In this document: piece by piece, positions 19,512 through 31,347 of the stretch | Numbering within the stretch: the first letter of the stretch is position 1 | Layout of the letters: the number at the start of each line of letters is the position of its first letter | NCBI RefSeq assembly: GCF_014201775.1 | Contig: NZ_JACHFG010000001.1 | Location: 178,541 to 242,540, forward strand | DNA: 64,000 nucleotides | Reading direction: 5' to 3' | Source of the DNA: Borreliella yangtzensis | GTDB taxonomy: Bacteria; Spirochaetota; Spirochaetia; Borreliales; Borreliaceae | Notes under the pieces: model-generated | Seen by the model: the letters and a program-made list of their open reading frames with translations, nothing else | The model's database searches: none | Told to the model about the DNA's origin: nothing | Position numbers and translations under genes: made by a program

Positions 19512-20804
19512 ATGGCAAGAGTAAAAGGTCAAAAAGTAAAAGAGTGTTCTTTTTGTGGGCTTAGTGTTGCTGAGCTTGGGGGTAATGTTGTTATATCTAA
19601 TGGAGTAGCTATTTGTCCTGAGTGTTCTAAAATATGTCACAATCTTTTTAAAGAAAAATTGTGCAAGTCGCTAGATTCTAAGTTCAATGGTTTACCAACT
19701 CCCAGACAACTTAAAGATCATTTAGATATGCATGTTGTTGGGCAAGAAGACGCAAAAAAAGTTTTATCTGTGGCTGTTTATAACCATTATAAGAGAATAT
19801 TGAAAAATAATAAATATGATAATGGTATTGAGATTGAAAAATCCAATATACTTTTGGTTGGGCCTACAGGCAGTGGTAAAACTTTGCTTGCAAAAACATT
19901 GGCTGCAGAGATGAATGTGCCGTTTGCAATAGCAGATGCTACAACCTTGACAGAAGCTGGATATGTTGGTGAAGATGTAGAAAATATTTTACTTAAATTG
20001 ATACATGCTGCTCATGGGGATGTTAGTCTAGCCGAGAAAGGGATTATTTATATAGATGAAATAGATAAGATTGCTAAAAAAAATGAAAACGTTTCAATAA
20101 CAAGAGATGTTTCTGGAGAAGGGGTTCAACAGGCTTTGTTAAAGATAATTGAGGGTACTATTGCTAATGTTCCTCCAAGAGGAGGAAGAAAACATCCCTA
20201 TGAAGACACTATTGAAATTAATACCCAAAATATACTCTTTATATGTGGCGGTGCATTTGTTGGGCTTGAAAATATTGTTAAGAATCGAATGAATAAGAGT
20301 TCTATTGGGTTTTCAGCGATTGAAAAAAAGAACATAAGAGAAGACACTTCATTGAAGTATTTAGAAATGGAAGATTTGATTAAATTTGGTTTGATACCAG
20401 AATTTGTTGGTAGACTTCCTGTACATTCGTATCTTGAAAAATTAAGTAAAGAAGATTTGATGAGAATATTAGTTGATCCTCAAAATTCTATTGTTAAGCA
20501 GTATTATCATATGTTTAAAATGGACAATGTAGAATTAGTATTTGAAAAAGATGCTTTGGAATCAATCGTAGATGAAGCTATCTTAAAAAATACTGGAGCA
20601 AGAGGTCTTAGATCTATTTTAGAGGGTCTTCTTAAAGATGTTATGTTTGAGGTTCCTTCTATTAGTAGGACTAAGAAGGTTGTTGTTACAAAAGAGTCTG
20701 TTTTAAATGCAGATATTAACCCATTAATTTTGGTGGGAAATGCAACTAAAAAACCTTGGGCAAAAGAGTTATATGAAATCAATCTTAAATATGATAAAAA
20801 ATAA
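19512..20804 (+). CDS. clpX: ATP-dependent Clp protease ATP-binding subunit ClpX
   Basis: A hexameric AAA+ unfoldase that recognises substrates and threads them into ClpP. The 430 residues open with the zinc-binding domain (C12, C15, C35, C38). Walker A is GPTGSGKT (about 117-124), Walker B is [12 protein letters not shown], and [19 protein letters not shown] forms the sensor/pore region. The IGF-type loop that docks on ClpP reads SSIGFSAI, and the second sensor is GARGLRSIL. The next gene, lon, starts inside its last codons. Confidence 0.97.
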   Translation: MARVKGQKVKECSFCGLSVAELGGNVVISNGVAICPECSKICHNLFKEKLCKSLDSKFNGLPTPRQLKDHLDMHVVGQEDAKKVLSVAVYNHYKRILKNNKYDNGIEIEKSNILLVGPTGSGKTLLAKTLAAEMNVPFAIADATTLTEAGYVGEDVENILLKLIHAAHGDVSLAEKGIIYIDEIDKIAKKNENVSITRDVSGEGVQQALLKIIEGTIANVPPRGGRKHPYEDTIEINTQNILFICGGAFVGLENIVKNRMNKSSIGFSAIEKKNIREDTSLKYLEMEDLIKFGLIPEFVGRLPVHSYLEKLSKEDLMRILVDPQNSIVKQYYHMFKMDNVELVFEKDALESIVDEAILKNTGARGLRSILEGLLKDVMFEVPSISRTKKVVVTKESVLNADINPLILVGNATKKPWAKELYEINLKYDKK

Positions 20805-23181
20805 AAAAGAAGATCTTCCAATTGTTATTTTAAAAGAAAATGTTCTTTTCCCTAATATGACACTGTGGGTAACTTTTGATAATGAATATGTAATTAATTC
20901 TATAGCTCAATCCATGTTAGAAGATAGGTTGATTCTTTTTGCTTATCCAAGTGAGTCTAATTATGACGGATCTGGCAAAGAAGGGATTAAAAACCTATGC
21001 TCTGTAGGTACATATTCCAAACTTATTCAGGTTATAAAAGTCAGTAAAGATGTAATAAAGGTTTTGGTCGAGTGTCAAAGCAGAGTTCTTATAGGTAGCG
21101 TTTCAAAAAAAAATGATTATCTGAGAGCCAAAGTTACTTTTGTGCCTGATGCTAGTGGATTAAACAGAGAACTTTTTGCTTATTCTAAATTTTTAAAAGA
21201 AACTTATGAAGTTTATAGAAATTCTTTATCTTTAAAATCTTATGATAGTGATAATGAGTCAATCAATTATTTTGAGAATCCAGGTAAGCTTGTCGATATT
21301 ATAGCCTCTAACTCAAATTTAGAAAATAGTATAAAATTGGAGCTTTTGCAAGAGTTAAATATTAAAACCAGGATAGAAAAGTTAATTGTTAATTTGAATA
21401 TTGAAATTGACCTTTTAGATCTCAAAAAAGATATTAATTCTAAAGTTAGAGCTAAGTTGGATAAGGGCCAAAGGGATTATTTTCTTTCTGAGCAAGTTAA
21501 AGAGATACAAAAAAGACTGGGCAAAGATGAGAATGATTATATTGATAGATTAAATTCCAAAGATATTCCAGAAGATGTTAAATTTAAGATTGAAAAAGAA
21601 ATTTCTAGATTATCTAAAATGCAGATGAATTCTCCTGATGCTAATATTATTAGAAGTTATATAGAATTAATATTAGATCTTCCGTGGAATGAAAATACTG
21701 TTATGAAAAATCATTTAAGCGAGATTGAGTTTATCTTAAGAAATTCTCATTATGGTATGGATGAAGCAAAAGAAAAGATAATAAATTTTTTAGCTGTTTA
21801 TCAAATTAATTCTAAGGTTAAAGCTCCTATTTTATGCCTTGTGGGGCCTCCTGGCGTTGGCAAAACATCTCTTGTAGAATCTATTGCAAGGTCTCTTTCT
21901 AGAGAATTTGTTAAAATATCTCTTGGTGGCTTAAGAGATGAGGCAGAAATTAGGGGACACAGAAGAACTTATGTTGGTTCTCTTCCGGGTGTTTTTATTA
22001 GTGCAATGAAAAGATCAGGCAAATCTAATCCTGTTATTCTTCTTGATGAGATAGATAAAATTAATAATAGTTATAAAGGTAATCCAGAATCTGCTCTGTT
22101 AGAAGTTTTAGATCCTGAGCAAAATTATAAATTTATAGATCATTATTTAGAAATCCCTTATGATCTTTCTAATGTTTTATTTGTTACAACTGCCAATTCT
22201 CTTCATGGTATGTCAAAGCCACTTCTTGATAGAATGGAAATAATTAAAGTTGATGGGTATTCTTATATTGAAAAGTTAGAAATTGCTAAGATTTTTTTGA
22301 TTCCAAGTATAATTAAAGAAAGTTTTTTAGACAAAGTCTATATAAGAATAGAAGATGATGTTATTTTGAATTTAATTAGAAACTATACTATGGAATCCGG
22401 TGTAAGGGGGCTAAAGAGAGTTTTAACTAACTTGATTAGGAAGCTTGTAAGGGAGTTGCTTTATAAGTATTCTAAAGATCAAATTATTAAAGGCAATTTT
22501 TATTCACCAAGTTCGTTGATACATGGAAATAATTCAATTTTTACTCATGATCCTGATATTCCAGGTATTTATAAAATAATCAATATTAATAATTATTATA
22601 ATTACGTTGATACTGAATATAATTTGGATTTAATTAAGATTGACTCTTCTGGATTTGTTTATGGACTTGCCTGGACAAATTATGGTGGTACAGTTCTTCC
22701 TGTTGAGGCAATTAAGTTTGAGAAAAAAGGAGATATTATTCTAACAGGTAGTCTTGGAGCTATTATGAAAGAGAGTGCACAGCTTGCATATTCTATAGTT
22801 AAAACTTATTCTTCTAAGCTTAATTTCGACGTAAAAGAAAGTCCCGAAATTCATTTGCATTTTCCAGAAGGAGCAACGCCAAAAGATGGACCTTCTGCAG
22901 GTATTACCATTGCAACAGCAATTGCTTCAATACTGTCCGACAAAAAAGTTCCTTTGGATCTTGCAATGACTGGTGAGATAACTTTAAAAGGCTTCGTTCT
23001 TCCTGTAGGTGGAATTAAAGAAAAAGTTTTGGCAGCCTATAGAAACGGTATAAACAAAGTTATTTTACCTAAAGACAATAAAAAAGATTATTTTAAGCTT
23101 CCAGAAGAAGTTAAGGATAATATAGATGTTAAGTTTGTCTCTAATTTGGAAGAAGTTTTTGATTATTTGAATATTATTTAA
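20791..23181 (+). CDS. lon: ATP-dependent Lon protease (second Borrelia Lon type)
   Basis: A AAA+ serine protease that degrades damaged and regulatory proteins. From the ATG at 20791 it has 796 residues. In-frame ATGs at 20740 and 20773 lie deeper in clpX and would add non-conserved sequence. An N-terminal substrate domain ([16 protein letters not shown]) is followed by Walker [10 protein letters not shown] (K358), Walker [11 protein letters not shown], and the protease domain with catalytic S702 (PKDGPSAG) and K745 ([10 protein letters not shown]), spaced 43 residues apart as in E. coli Lon. Borrelia carries two Lon genes; by order this is the one called Lon-2 (BB_0613, from memory). Confidence 0.95.
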   Translation: MIKNKKEDLPIVILKENVLFPNMTLWVTFDNEYVINSIAQSMLEDRLILFAYPSESNYDGSGKEGIKNLCSVGTYSKLIQVIKVSKDVIKVLVECQSRVLIGSVSKKNDYLRAKVTFVPDASGLNRELFAYSKFLKETYEVYRNSLSLKSYDSDNESINYFENPGKLVDIIASNSNLENSIKLELLQELNIKTRIEKLIVNLNIEIDLLDLKKDINSKVRAKLDKGQRDYFLSEQVKEIQKRLGKDENDYIDRLNSKDIPEDVKFKIEKEISRLSKMQMNSPDANIIRSYIELILDLPWNENTVMKNHLSEIEFILRNSHYGMDEAKEKIINFLAVYQINSKVKAPILCLVGPPGVGKTSLVESIARSLSREFVKISLGGLRDEAEIRGHRRTYVGSLPGVFISAMKRSGKSNPVILLDEIDKINNSYKGNPESALLEVLDPEQNYKFIDHYLEIPYDLSNVLFVTTANSLHGMSKPLLDRMEIIKVDGYSYIEKLEIAKIFLIPSIIKESFLDKVYIRIEDDVILNLIRNYTMESGVRGLKRVLTNLIRKLVRELLYKYSKDQIIKGNFYSPSSLIHGNNSIFTHDPDIPGIYKIININNYYNYVDTEYNLDLIKIDSSGFVYGLAWTNYGGTVLPVEAIKFEKKGDIILTGSLGAIMKESAQLAYSIVKTYSSKLNFDVKESPEIHLHFPEGATPKDGPSAGITIATAIASILSDKKVPLDLAMTGEITLKGFVLPVGGIKEKVLAAYRNGINKVILPKDNKKDYFKLPEEVKDNIDVKFVSNLEEVFDYLNII

Positions 23182-23212
23182 AAATTTAAATTTATATTCT
23201 AGGAGTAAATAT

Positions 23213-23365
23213 ATGAAAGATGGAGTTAGAAAACCTTCAGGAAGTAGAGCGTCTTTTAGTGCTCAACCTTATGCTAAAAGCTTAAAAAAGAATAACAGTT
23301 TTTCTTGTTTTGCTAAAAATAATTTAGGGAAAAATTTTTTAAAGGGTAAAAAAAAAGGTAAATAA
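23213..23365 (+). CDS. Small basic hypothetical protein, 50 aa
   Basis: I do not recognise a family. The 50-codon ORF starts MKDGVRKPSGSRASF and ends in a Lys/Gly tail (KGKKKGK). It has about 14 Lys/Arg and one acidic residue, and no membrane segment. It is probably real: AGGAG lies seven bases before the ATG, it sits 31 bases after lon in the same direction, and an intrinsic terminator begins at its stop codon. The charge suggests nucleic-acid or ribosome binding, which is only an inference. Confidence 0.7.
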   Translation: MKDGVRKPSGSRASFSAQPYAKSLKKNNSFSCFAKNNLGKNFLKGKKKGK

Positions 23366-23392
23366 AAAAGTGGCTTTAATTGGCCACTTTTT
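23365..23392. terminator. Bidirectional terminator after the lon / small-ORF unit and rpsD
   Basis: AAAAAGTGGC (23365-23374) pairs with GCCACTTTTT (23383-23392) around an 8-base loop, with A and T tracts at the stem base on both strands. It separates the plus-strand lon unit from minus-strand rpsD. Confidence 0.88.
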
Positions 23393-23424
23393 GCTTCTTT
23401 GACAATACAAAAATAAAAGGCATG

Positions 23425-24051
23425 TTATGCTCTCTTAGAATAATACTCTACAACCATTTGCTCATTAGCAAGCGTAGGTATTTCGTCTCTTGATGGAGCA
23501 TGCTTTACTTTTATGTTTAAATCATCAGCGTTTACTTCTATCCAAGTTGGTAAATTTCTAAGAGACGAAGTTTTTTCTATATTTGATCTTATTAATTTTT
23601 TTAGACTGTCTTTCTCTTTTATTTGAATTAAATCATTTGCTCTTAATATGATTGAAGGAATTGTAACCCTTCTTCCATTCAATATAACAATCCCGTGAGA
23701 AACTATTTGTCTTGCGTGTGCTCTTGAGATGGCAAATCCAGCTCTATATACAATATTGTCAATTCTTCTTTCAAGTATTGATAGTAAGTTGTCTCCGGTA
23801 ACACCATGATGTTTTTTTGCTTCTTTAAAAGTGTTGGTTAACTGTCTTTCGCTTACACCATAAGTAAACTTTATCTTTTGTTTTTCTATCAATTGTTTTC
23901 CATATTCTGTGATTTTAGCTTTTCTAGCTTTTCCATGCATTCCGGGAGGATGTGGTTTTTTTTTAAGGATTTTGTCATATTTTGGCTGTTCAAAAATATT
24001 AATACCAAACCTCCTTACCAACTTACCTTTAGCTATTTGTTTCCTGTTCAT
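23425..24051 (-). CDS. rpsD: 30S ribosomal protein S4
   Basis: S4 is a primary 16S rRNA-binding protein that starts assembly of the small subunit body. From the ATG at 24051, with GAGGAA just upstream, it has 208 residues. The N-terminal region includes KKPHPPGMHGKARKAK. The S4 RNA-binding domain (about 95-160) reads RRIDNIVYRAGFAISRAHARQIVSHGI followed by LNGRRVTIPS. In many bacteria rpsD sits in the alpha operon. Here it stands alone, with the initiator tRNA gene directly upstream on the same strand, so the two may share a promoter. Confidence 0.97.
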   Translation of the reverse strand: MNRKQIAKGKLVRRFGINIFEQPKYDKILKKKPHPPGMHGKARKAKITEYGKQLIEKQKIKFTYGVSERQLTNTFKEAKKHHGVTGDNLLSILERRIDNIVYRAGFAISRAHARQIVSHGIVILNGRRVTIPSIILRANDLIQIKEKDSLKKLIRSNIEKTSSLRNLPTWIEVNADDLNIKVKHAPSRDEIPTLANEQMVVEYYSKRA

Positions 24052-24078
24052 CAATTCCTCACATATTAAAATAAAATA

Positions 24079-24151
<73 letters not shown>

Positions 24152-24167
24152 TCTTACAGTTTAAAAT

Positions 24168-24195
24168 GTTATCACAACTTTATTATAAGTGTCAA
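24168..24195 (-). promoter_or_regulatory. Promoter of tRNA-fMet (and probably rpsD)
   Basis: On the minus strand, a perfect TTGACA (24195-24190), a 16-base spacer and GATAAC (24173-24168) preceded by TG as in an extended -10 element. The predicted start is about 10 bases before the tRNA. Confidence 0.7.
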
Positions 24196-24218
24196 TTATT
24201 TGTTTATTATTAATTTAA

Positions 24219-25580
24219 TTAGACCAAGAAGTATATATCATTTATTTCTTTATGTTCTTGTTTTACAATTTTTCTAATATTTTGTGTTTTATTTATAAAA
24301 CTTTGAAATTCATTTTCTGAATTCAAATTTATTTTGATGTAAAGCACAAGTTTGTTACCCTGATTGTGAAAATTGAGTGTTTTAAAGTTTATATTTAAAT
24401 TTTTCAATGTGTCTTTTACGCTTCTTTTAAGATCTATATTTTGTTTTGAGAGCAAATTGTTTGCGTTATTTATTATTACATTAAGTCCCTCTTTTATTAT
24501 GATAAAGCCAATGAATATAGACATAATTTTGTCAAAGCCACTCCACATGTAAGTTGCAAGTAATAAGCTTAATGTAATCCCACCGTGTGAGAATATACAG
24601 TTTTTATCGGCTGAAGCTAGTGCTAGGAGAAGTTGGTTGTTGTATCTTTTCCCTATTTGAAATTTTGTCAAATATTCTATTATTTTCACTATGAAAAAAA
24701 TGAAGGGGGTAAGTGGTATCCATAAACTTTTTTTAAGGGAATTATTTGAAAATATTTCTAGTATATTTTTTTTGTCTTCTTCATTGTGATCGTGTGAGTG
24801 GTTGTGATCATGGTCATGTGAGTGGTCATGTAAGTCATGTAAGTCATGTATATTATTATTTTTATTTTTGTTTTGGTGTATGTGCAGAGTAAATCCAGAC
24901 TCTCCCCCCAGAGTTATAAATTTATTTAATCCTGTTGTATTTAAAAATAGTGTAAATCCCGCCATAACTATGATTATTCCCATGATAAAAGCTATTAAGC
25001 TTTCCATTAGTTTGTGTCCATGAGGGTAGTGAATGGTTTCAGGTTTGCTTGTAATTTTTAAGCTAAAATAAGTTATTGTAGATAAAACAAAATCGGCCAT
25101 AACATGGAAAGCATCAGCAATAAGCGCAAATGAGTTAAAAAGTATTCCGACAGTAAGCTTAGAAGATATTGATGCTACTTCGGTGAATATAGAGATTATT
25201 CCTATTCCCATTACAAATGTATCTTCTTCTATTTCAGATGCTAATTCTTTTTTATATTGAGAATCTTTATTTTCAAACCCTAAACCCAAAAGCTCTTCTT
25301 GTATTTCAGTAATTTTGCATAAAATTGTGTTAAATTTGGTTTTTTTGCCGTAATGAATTAAATTGCTAATCATTATTCTTTCTATGCCTTCTGATTTAAA
25401 ATCATCATCAATATAAAAATGAATTATTTTAATTTGACCATCCGTTGCTGATGCTTTAAGATTTGCAATTAATTTTGAATTATTTTCAATATAAACGATG
25501 TAGATATCTTCTTTTTTTAAAGGATCTAGCTTTAAATGAGCAAATTTATGGATGTTTTTTAAGCTTATTACCTTAACCAT
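24219..25580 (-). CDS. Cation diffusion facilitator with N-terminal acetyltransferase-like domain
   Basis: A metal-proton antiporter exporting divalent cations (Zn or Mn are the likely substrates). From the ATG at 25580 it has 453 residues. About residues 1-118 are extra to the family and have a GNAT-like pattern (KLIANLKAS, then the loop DDFKSEGIERIMISNLI, then LLGLGFENKD). The CDF membrane domain follows, with six predicted helices. The TM2 metal site is H159-x3-D163 (DAFHVMAD). The TM5 site reads C328-x3-H332 (NCIFSHGG) where HxxxD is usual. A His/Asp-rich cytoplasmic loop (about 230-267) and a C-terminal cytoplasmic domain complete it. It is a lone gene divergent from the next ORF. Confidence 0.88.
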   Translation of the reverse strand: MVKVISLKNIHKFAHLKLDPLKKEDIYIVYIENNSKLIANLKASATDGQIKIIHFYIDDDFKSEGIERIMISNLIHYGKKTKFNTILCKITEIQEELLGLGFENKDSQYKKELASEIEEDTFVMGIGIISIFTEVASISSKLTVGILFNSFALIADAFHVMADFVLSTITYFSLKITSKPETIHYPHGHKLMESLIAFIMGIIIVMAGFTLFLNTTGLNKFITLGGESGFTLHIHQNKNKNNNIHDLHDLHDHSHDHDHNHSHDHNEEDKKNILEIFSNNSLKKSLWIPLTPFIFFIVKIIEYLTKFQIGKRYNNQLLLALASADKNCIFSHGGITLSLLLATYMWSGFDKIMSIFIGFIIIKEGLNVIINNANNLLSKQNIDLKRSVKDTLKNLNINFKTLNFHNQGNKLVLYIKINLNSENEFQSFINKTQNIRKIVKQEHKEINDIYFLV

Positions 25581-25701
25581 AATTGTAACATTCTCCTGGT
25601 TATTGCATAATTTTATCAATGTAGATATTAATGCTACATTTTATCAATTATTAAATTCAAGTTCAATCTTGGTTTATTAAGACAAAAGTAAGGAATATTT
25701 T

Positions 25702-26067
25702 ATGCGGCAATCTGATTTTTTTGTGAAAAAATGTAAAAAAATTATTTTTAATAATAATTTGCACAGTTTAATTGAAAATATTAAAAATATTTTTTGTGAA
25801 ATTTTAAAAGAGTTTGACAGAAATTCATTAGAAGATGTATTCAATTATTATTATGAATCTTATGATTTTAATAATAGTTTATATAGTTTTGTAGAAAAAT
25901 TTGTTCCAATTATTAATTTTTTGTTATTGGATGACTTGGAGTATAACTTTAGTTTTGATGAGAAGAAACTTATTTTAAATACATTTAATTTATCTGCTAA
26001 TACTCTTGAAAGCGATAAATTAAATAGGCTTGCGAATGCTATAGTTTCTCTAAAGATATTAGATTAA
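25702..26067 (+). CDS. Hypothetical protein, 121 aa
   Basis: I do not recognise it. The protein is predicted mostly helical, has no signal peptide or membrane segment, and has two Cys in the N-terminal half. Its composition is rich in Asn, Phe, Leu and Ser, with a cluster of Tyr/Phe around residues 45-62. AAGGAATATTTT precedes the ATG, which supports translation. It is a single gene between the divergent CDF exporter and convergent cdd, with only 21 bases to the cdd stop and no clear hairpin there. Confidence 0.65.
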   Translation: MRQSDFFVKKCKKIIFNNNLHSLIENIKNIFCEILKEFDRNSLEDVFNYYYESYDFNNSLYSFVEKFVPIINFLLLDDLEYNFSFDEKKLILNTFNLSANTLESDKLNRLANAIVSLKILD

Positions 26068-26088
26068 TTTAGTTTTTATAAGTTGTGA

Positions 26089-29259
<3,171 letters not shown>

Positions 29260-29358
29260 TTAACCATACAAATAATAAATGCTAATAAGATTAGTATCTA
29301 TGTATATTAGCAAATCATTTTGTATTATACTTTATAATAATTCTTTTGAATAATAACA

Positions 29359-29386
29359 TTGACAAAGCATTATTGAAATTTATAAA
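29359..29386 (+). promoter_or_regulatory. Promoter of tRNA-Met and the DJ-1-family gene
   Basis: TTGACA (29359-29364), a 16-base spacer and TATAAA (29381-29386). The predicted start is about 10 bases before the tRNA. No separate promoter fits between the tRNA and the next gene. Confidence 0.8.
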
Positions 29387-29402
29387 CTTAATAAAAGTTT
29401 AA

Positions 29403-29476
29403 GCTGATGTAGCTCAGTTGGTTAGAGCACTCGGCTCATATCCGAGTTGTCGTGGGTTCAAGTCCCTCCATCAGCA
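29403..29476 (+). tRNA. tRNA-Met (CAU), elongator type
   Basis: Acceptor GCTGATG/CATCAGC is fully paired at 1-72, unlike the initiator. D stem GCTC/GAGC, anticodon stem CTCGG/CCGAG around CTCATAT. The T stem has one mismatch (GTGGG/CCCTC). Discriminator A, no CCA. An Ile tRNA with modified CAU cannot be fully excluded from sequence alone. Confidence 0.88.
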
Positions 29477-29488
29477 TTAGGGGTTTTA

Positions 29489-30043
29489 ATGGTAGTAGGA
29501 ATTGTTCTTGCAAATGGCTTTGAAGATATTGAGGCTATAGTTCCGATTGATATTTTAAGACGGGGCAATGTTAATATTCAAGTTATCAGTGTAAATGATG
29601 ATAATGTTGTGATAAGCTCAAAAGGTGTTTCTTTTTTAACAGATGATGTAATATCAAATTGTAAAGAGAATGATTTTGATCTAATAATCCTCCCAGGAGG
29701 CATGCCCGGAGCTACTAATCTTTTTAATTCAAAAGAATTGGATTTAATTTTAAAAGATATGAATGCTAAAGGTAAATTTATTGCAGCTATTTGTGCTTCT
29801 CCAGTAGTGGTGCTTGCTGCAAAAGGTCTTTTAGGATTTAATAAGTTTACATGTTATCCAGGTTTGGAAAAAAACGTGTTTGATGGTGAGTTTGTAGATA
29901 AAAATGTTGTAATTAGTAATAATTTTATTACTTCTAAAGGAGTTGGAACTTCATTTGAATTTGCCTTTACTCTTCTTGAAATGATAAAGGGAAGGCAGAT
30001 AATGGAAAATGTTAAAAAAGCAACTTTACTTTGTGGGGGTTAA
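29489..30043 (+). CDS. DJ-1/ThiJ/PfpI family protein
   Basis: A 184-residue Rossmann-like protein of the DJ-1 superfamily, whose members include deglycases, chaperones and oxidative-stress sensors. Visible motifs: the N-terminal GFEDIEAIVPIDILRR with the conserved Glu, DLIILPGGMPGATNL, the nucleophile elbow AAICASPVVVLAAKGLL with its reactive Cys, and GVGTSFEFAFTLLEMI. It is close to the YajL/DJ-1 branch. The older name, thiazole monophosphate synthesis protein, is unsupported since no thiamine genes are near. The ATG at 29489 follows AGGGG and lies only 12 bases past the tRNA-Met end. An open frame running upstream into the tRNA is not coding. Confidence 0.92.
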   Translation: MVVGIVLANGFEDIEAIVPIDILRRGNVNIQVISVNDDNVVISSKGVSFLTDDVISNCKENDFDLIILPGGMPGATNLFNSKELDLILKDMNAKGKFIAAICASPVVVLAAKGLLGFNKFTCYPGLEKNVFDGEFVDKNVVISNNFITSKGVGTSFEFAFTLLEMIKGRQIMENVKKATLLCGG

Positions 30044-30104
30044 ATATAAAACTATTTAAAATGGCTATAATAAATTAATCAAATTTAGTTTTTAAAATTG
30101 AAAA

Positions 30105-31322
30105 TCATAAGTTTTTTGGAATTAAATTATAAATGTCTTCAAGAATGGTTGATTCTTCATTTGTTGGTATTGCTAGTATTTTTACTTTGCTTTTAGTTGT
30201 TGATATTTCGGATTCTAAATTTTTGTTTTGAGCCATTTCATTTTTTTCAAGGTCCAGTTCTATTCCAATTTTTTCAAACCCTTTTAGTGCAAGATTTCTT
30301 ATTCCATAATCAACAATACCAATCCCACCTGTAAAAATTATTGCATCAATATTAAAATCAAGAATGGCAATGTAAGATCCAATATATTTTTTTATTCTAT
30401 ATGCCATTATCTCTACTGCAAGTTTTGATTGATATTCTCCTTCTTCAATTTGGTTCCAAATGTCTCTCATATCATTTGATTTTCCAGAAATCCCTAGTAT
30501 ACCGCTTTCTTTATTTAATATTTCTTCAATTTGTTTAGTGGTTTTATTTAATATTGTGCTCATTAAATTAATAATTGCTGGGTCTATATCACCACTTCTT
30601 GTTCCCATCGCAAGGCCTTCAAGTGGAGTAATTCCCATACTTGTGTCATAAGATTTTCCATTTTTAACAGCATTAATGCTTGCTCCATTTCCAAGATGTA
30701 ATATTATTAAATTTAGATCGTCTATTTTTTTATTTAAAATTTTTGATGATCTTTTTGTTATGTAGGAATAAGAAAGGCCGTGAAAGCCATATTTTCTAAT
30801 ATTGTGTTTTTTATACCAAGAATATGGAGTTGCGTAAAGAAAAGCATGTTCTTTTATAGTCTGATGCCATGATGTATCGAAGCATAAAACTTGTTTTGTG
30901 TGTGGTAAAATTTTAAGTACTGTTTCTATTGTTGTGATTGCACTTGGGTTGTGAAGTGGAGCAAGTTCAGAAATTTGTTTTAATTTATTTAAAATGCTGT
31001 TTTTAAGAATTACTGAACTTTTAAAGTTTGATCCTCCATGTACAACTCGATGTCCTATTATTTTAATCTCACTAATAGTTTTAAGAATTTTTGAATTACT
31101 GTTTAGCAATATTTTAAACATTTTTTCTATTGCTTTTTGGTGATTTTCAACTCCTTTCACTGATTTTTCTATTATTGATCCATCAGTATTTATAATTTTT
31201 ATGATTGATTTTGGTAATTTTATTTTTTCAATAATTCCAGATATTAATTTTTTTGAATTTTCATATTGATAAATAGTAAATTTTAACGAAGAACTTCCTG
31301 TGTTTATGATTAATATTTTCAT
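30105..31322 (-). CDS. ackA: Acetate kinase
   Basis: It interconverts acetate + ATP and acetyl phosphate. In Borrelia, acetyl phosphate made from acetate feeds acetyl-CoA for the mevalonate pathway and can act as a phosphodonor. From the ATG at 31322, with AAGGA upstream, it has 405 residues; a longer in-frame start at 31346 lacks a ribosome site. Motifs: [11 protein letters not shown] at the N terminus, [54 protein letters not shown] and FTGGIG. It lies 25 bases downstream of mfd on the same strand and may be cotranscribed. Confidence 0.96.
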   Translation of the reverse strand: MKILIINTGSSSLKFTIYQYENSKKLISGIIEKIKLPKSIIKIINTDGSIIEKSVKGVENHQKAIEKMFKILLNSNSKILKTISEIKIIGHRVVHGGSNFKSSVILKNSILNKLKQISELAPLHNPSAITTIETVLKILPHTKQVLCFDTSWHQTIKEHAFLYATPYSWYKKHNIRKYGFHGLSYSYITKRSSKILNKKIDDLNLIILHLGNGASINAVKNGKSYDTSMGITPLEGLAMGTRSGDIDPAIINLMSTILNKTTKQIEEILNKESGILGISGKSNDMRDIWNQIEEGEYQSKLAVEIMAYRIKKYIGSYIAILDFNIDAIIFTGGIGIVDYGIRNLALKGFEKIGIELDLEKNEMAQNKNLESEISTTKSKVKILAIPTNEESTILEDIYNLIPKNL

Positions 31323-31347
31323 TTTTTTTCCTTTTATGCTTGACAAG

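Noticed and set aside
23399-23428. Plus-strand promoter-like boxes at the end of rpsD
   Set aside because: TTGACA with an 18-base spacer and TGTTAT could give an antisense RNA to rpsD, but the -10 box is weak and no RNA structure or ORF follows.
24778-24890. His/Asp-rich segment as a frameshift or sequencing artefact
   Set aside because: The repeat-like GTCATG/GTGATC tract stays in frame and encodes a His-rich loop, a normal feature of CDF exporters at this position.
29447-29488. Upstream extension of the DJ-1-family frame
   Set aside because: The codons come from the tRNA-Met T arm. The ATG at 29489 has a ribosome site and begins at the family's conserved N terminus.
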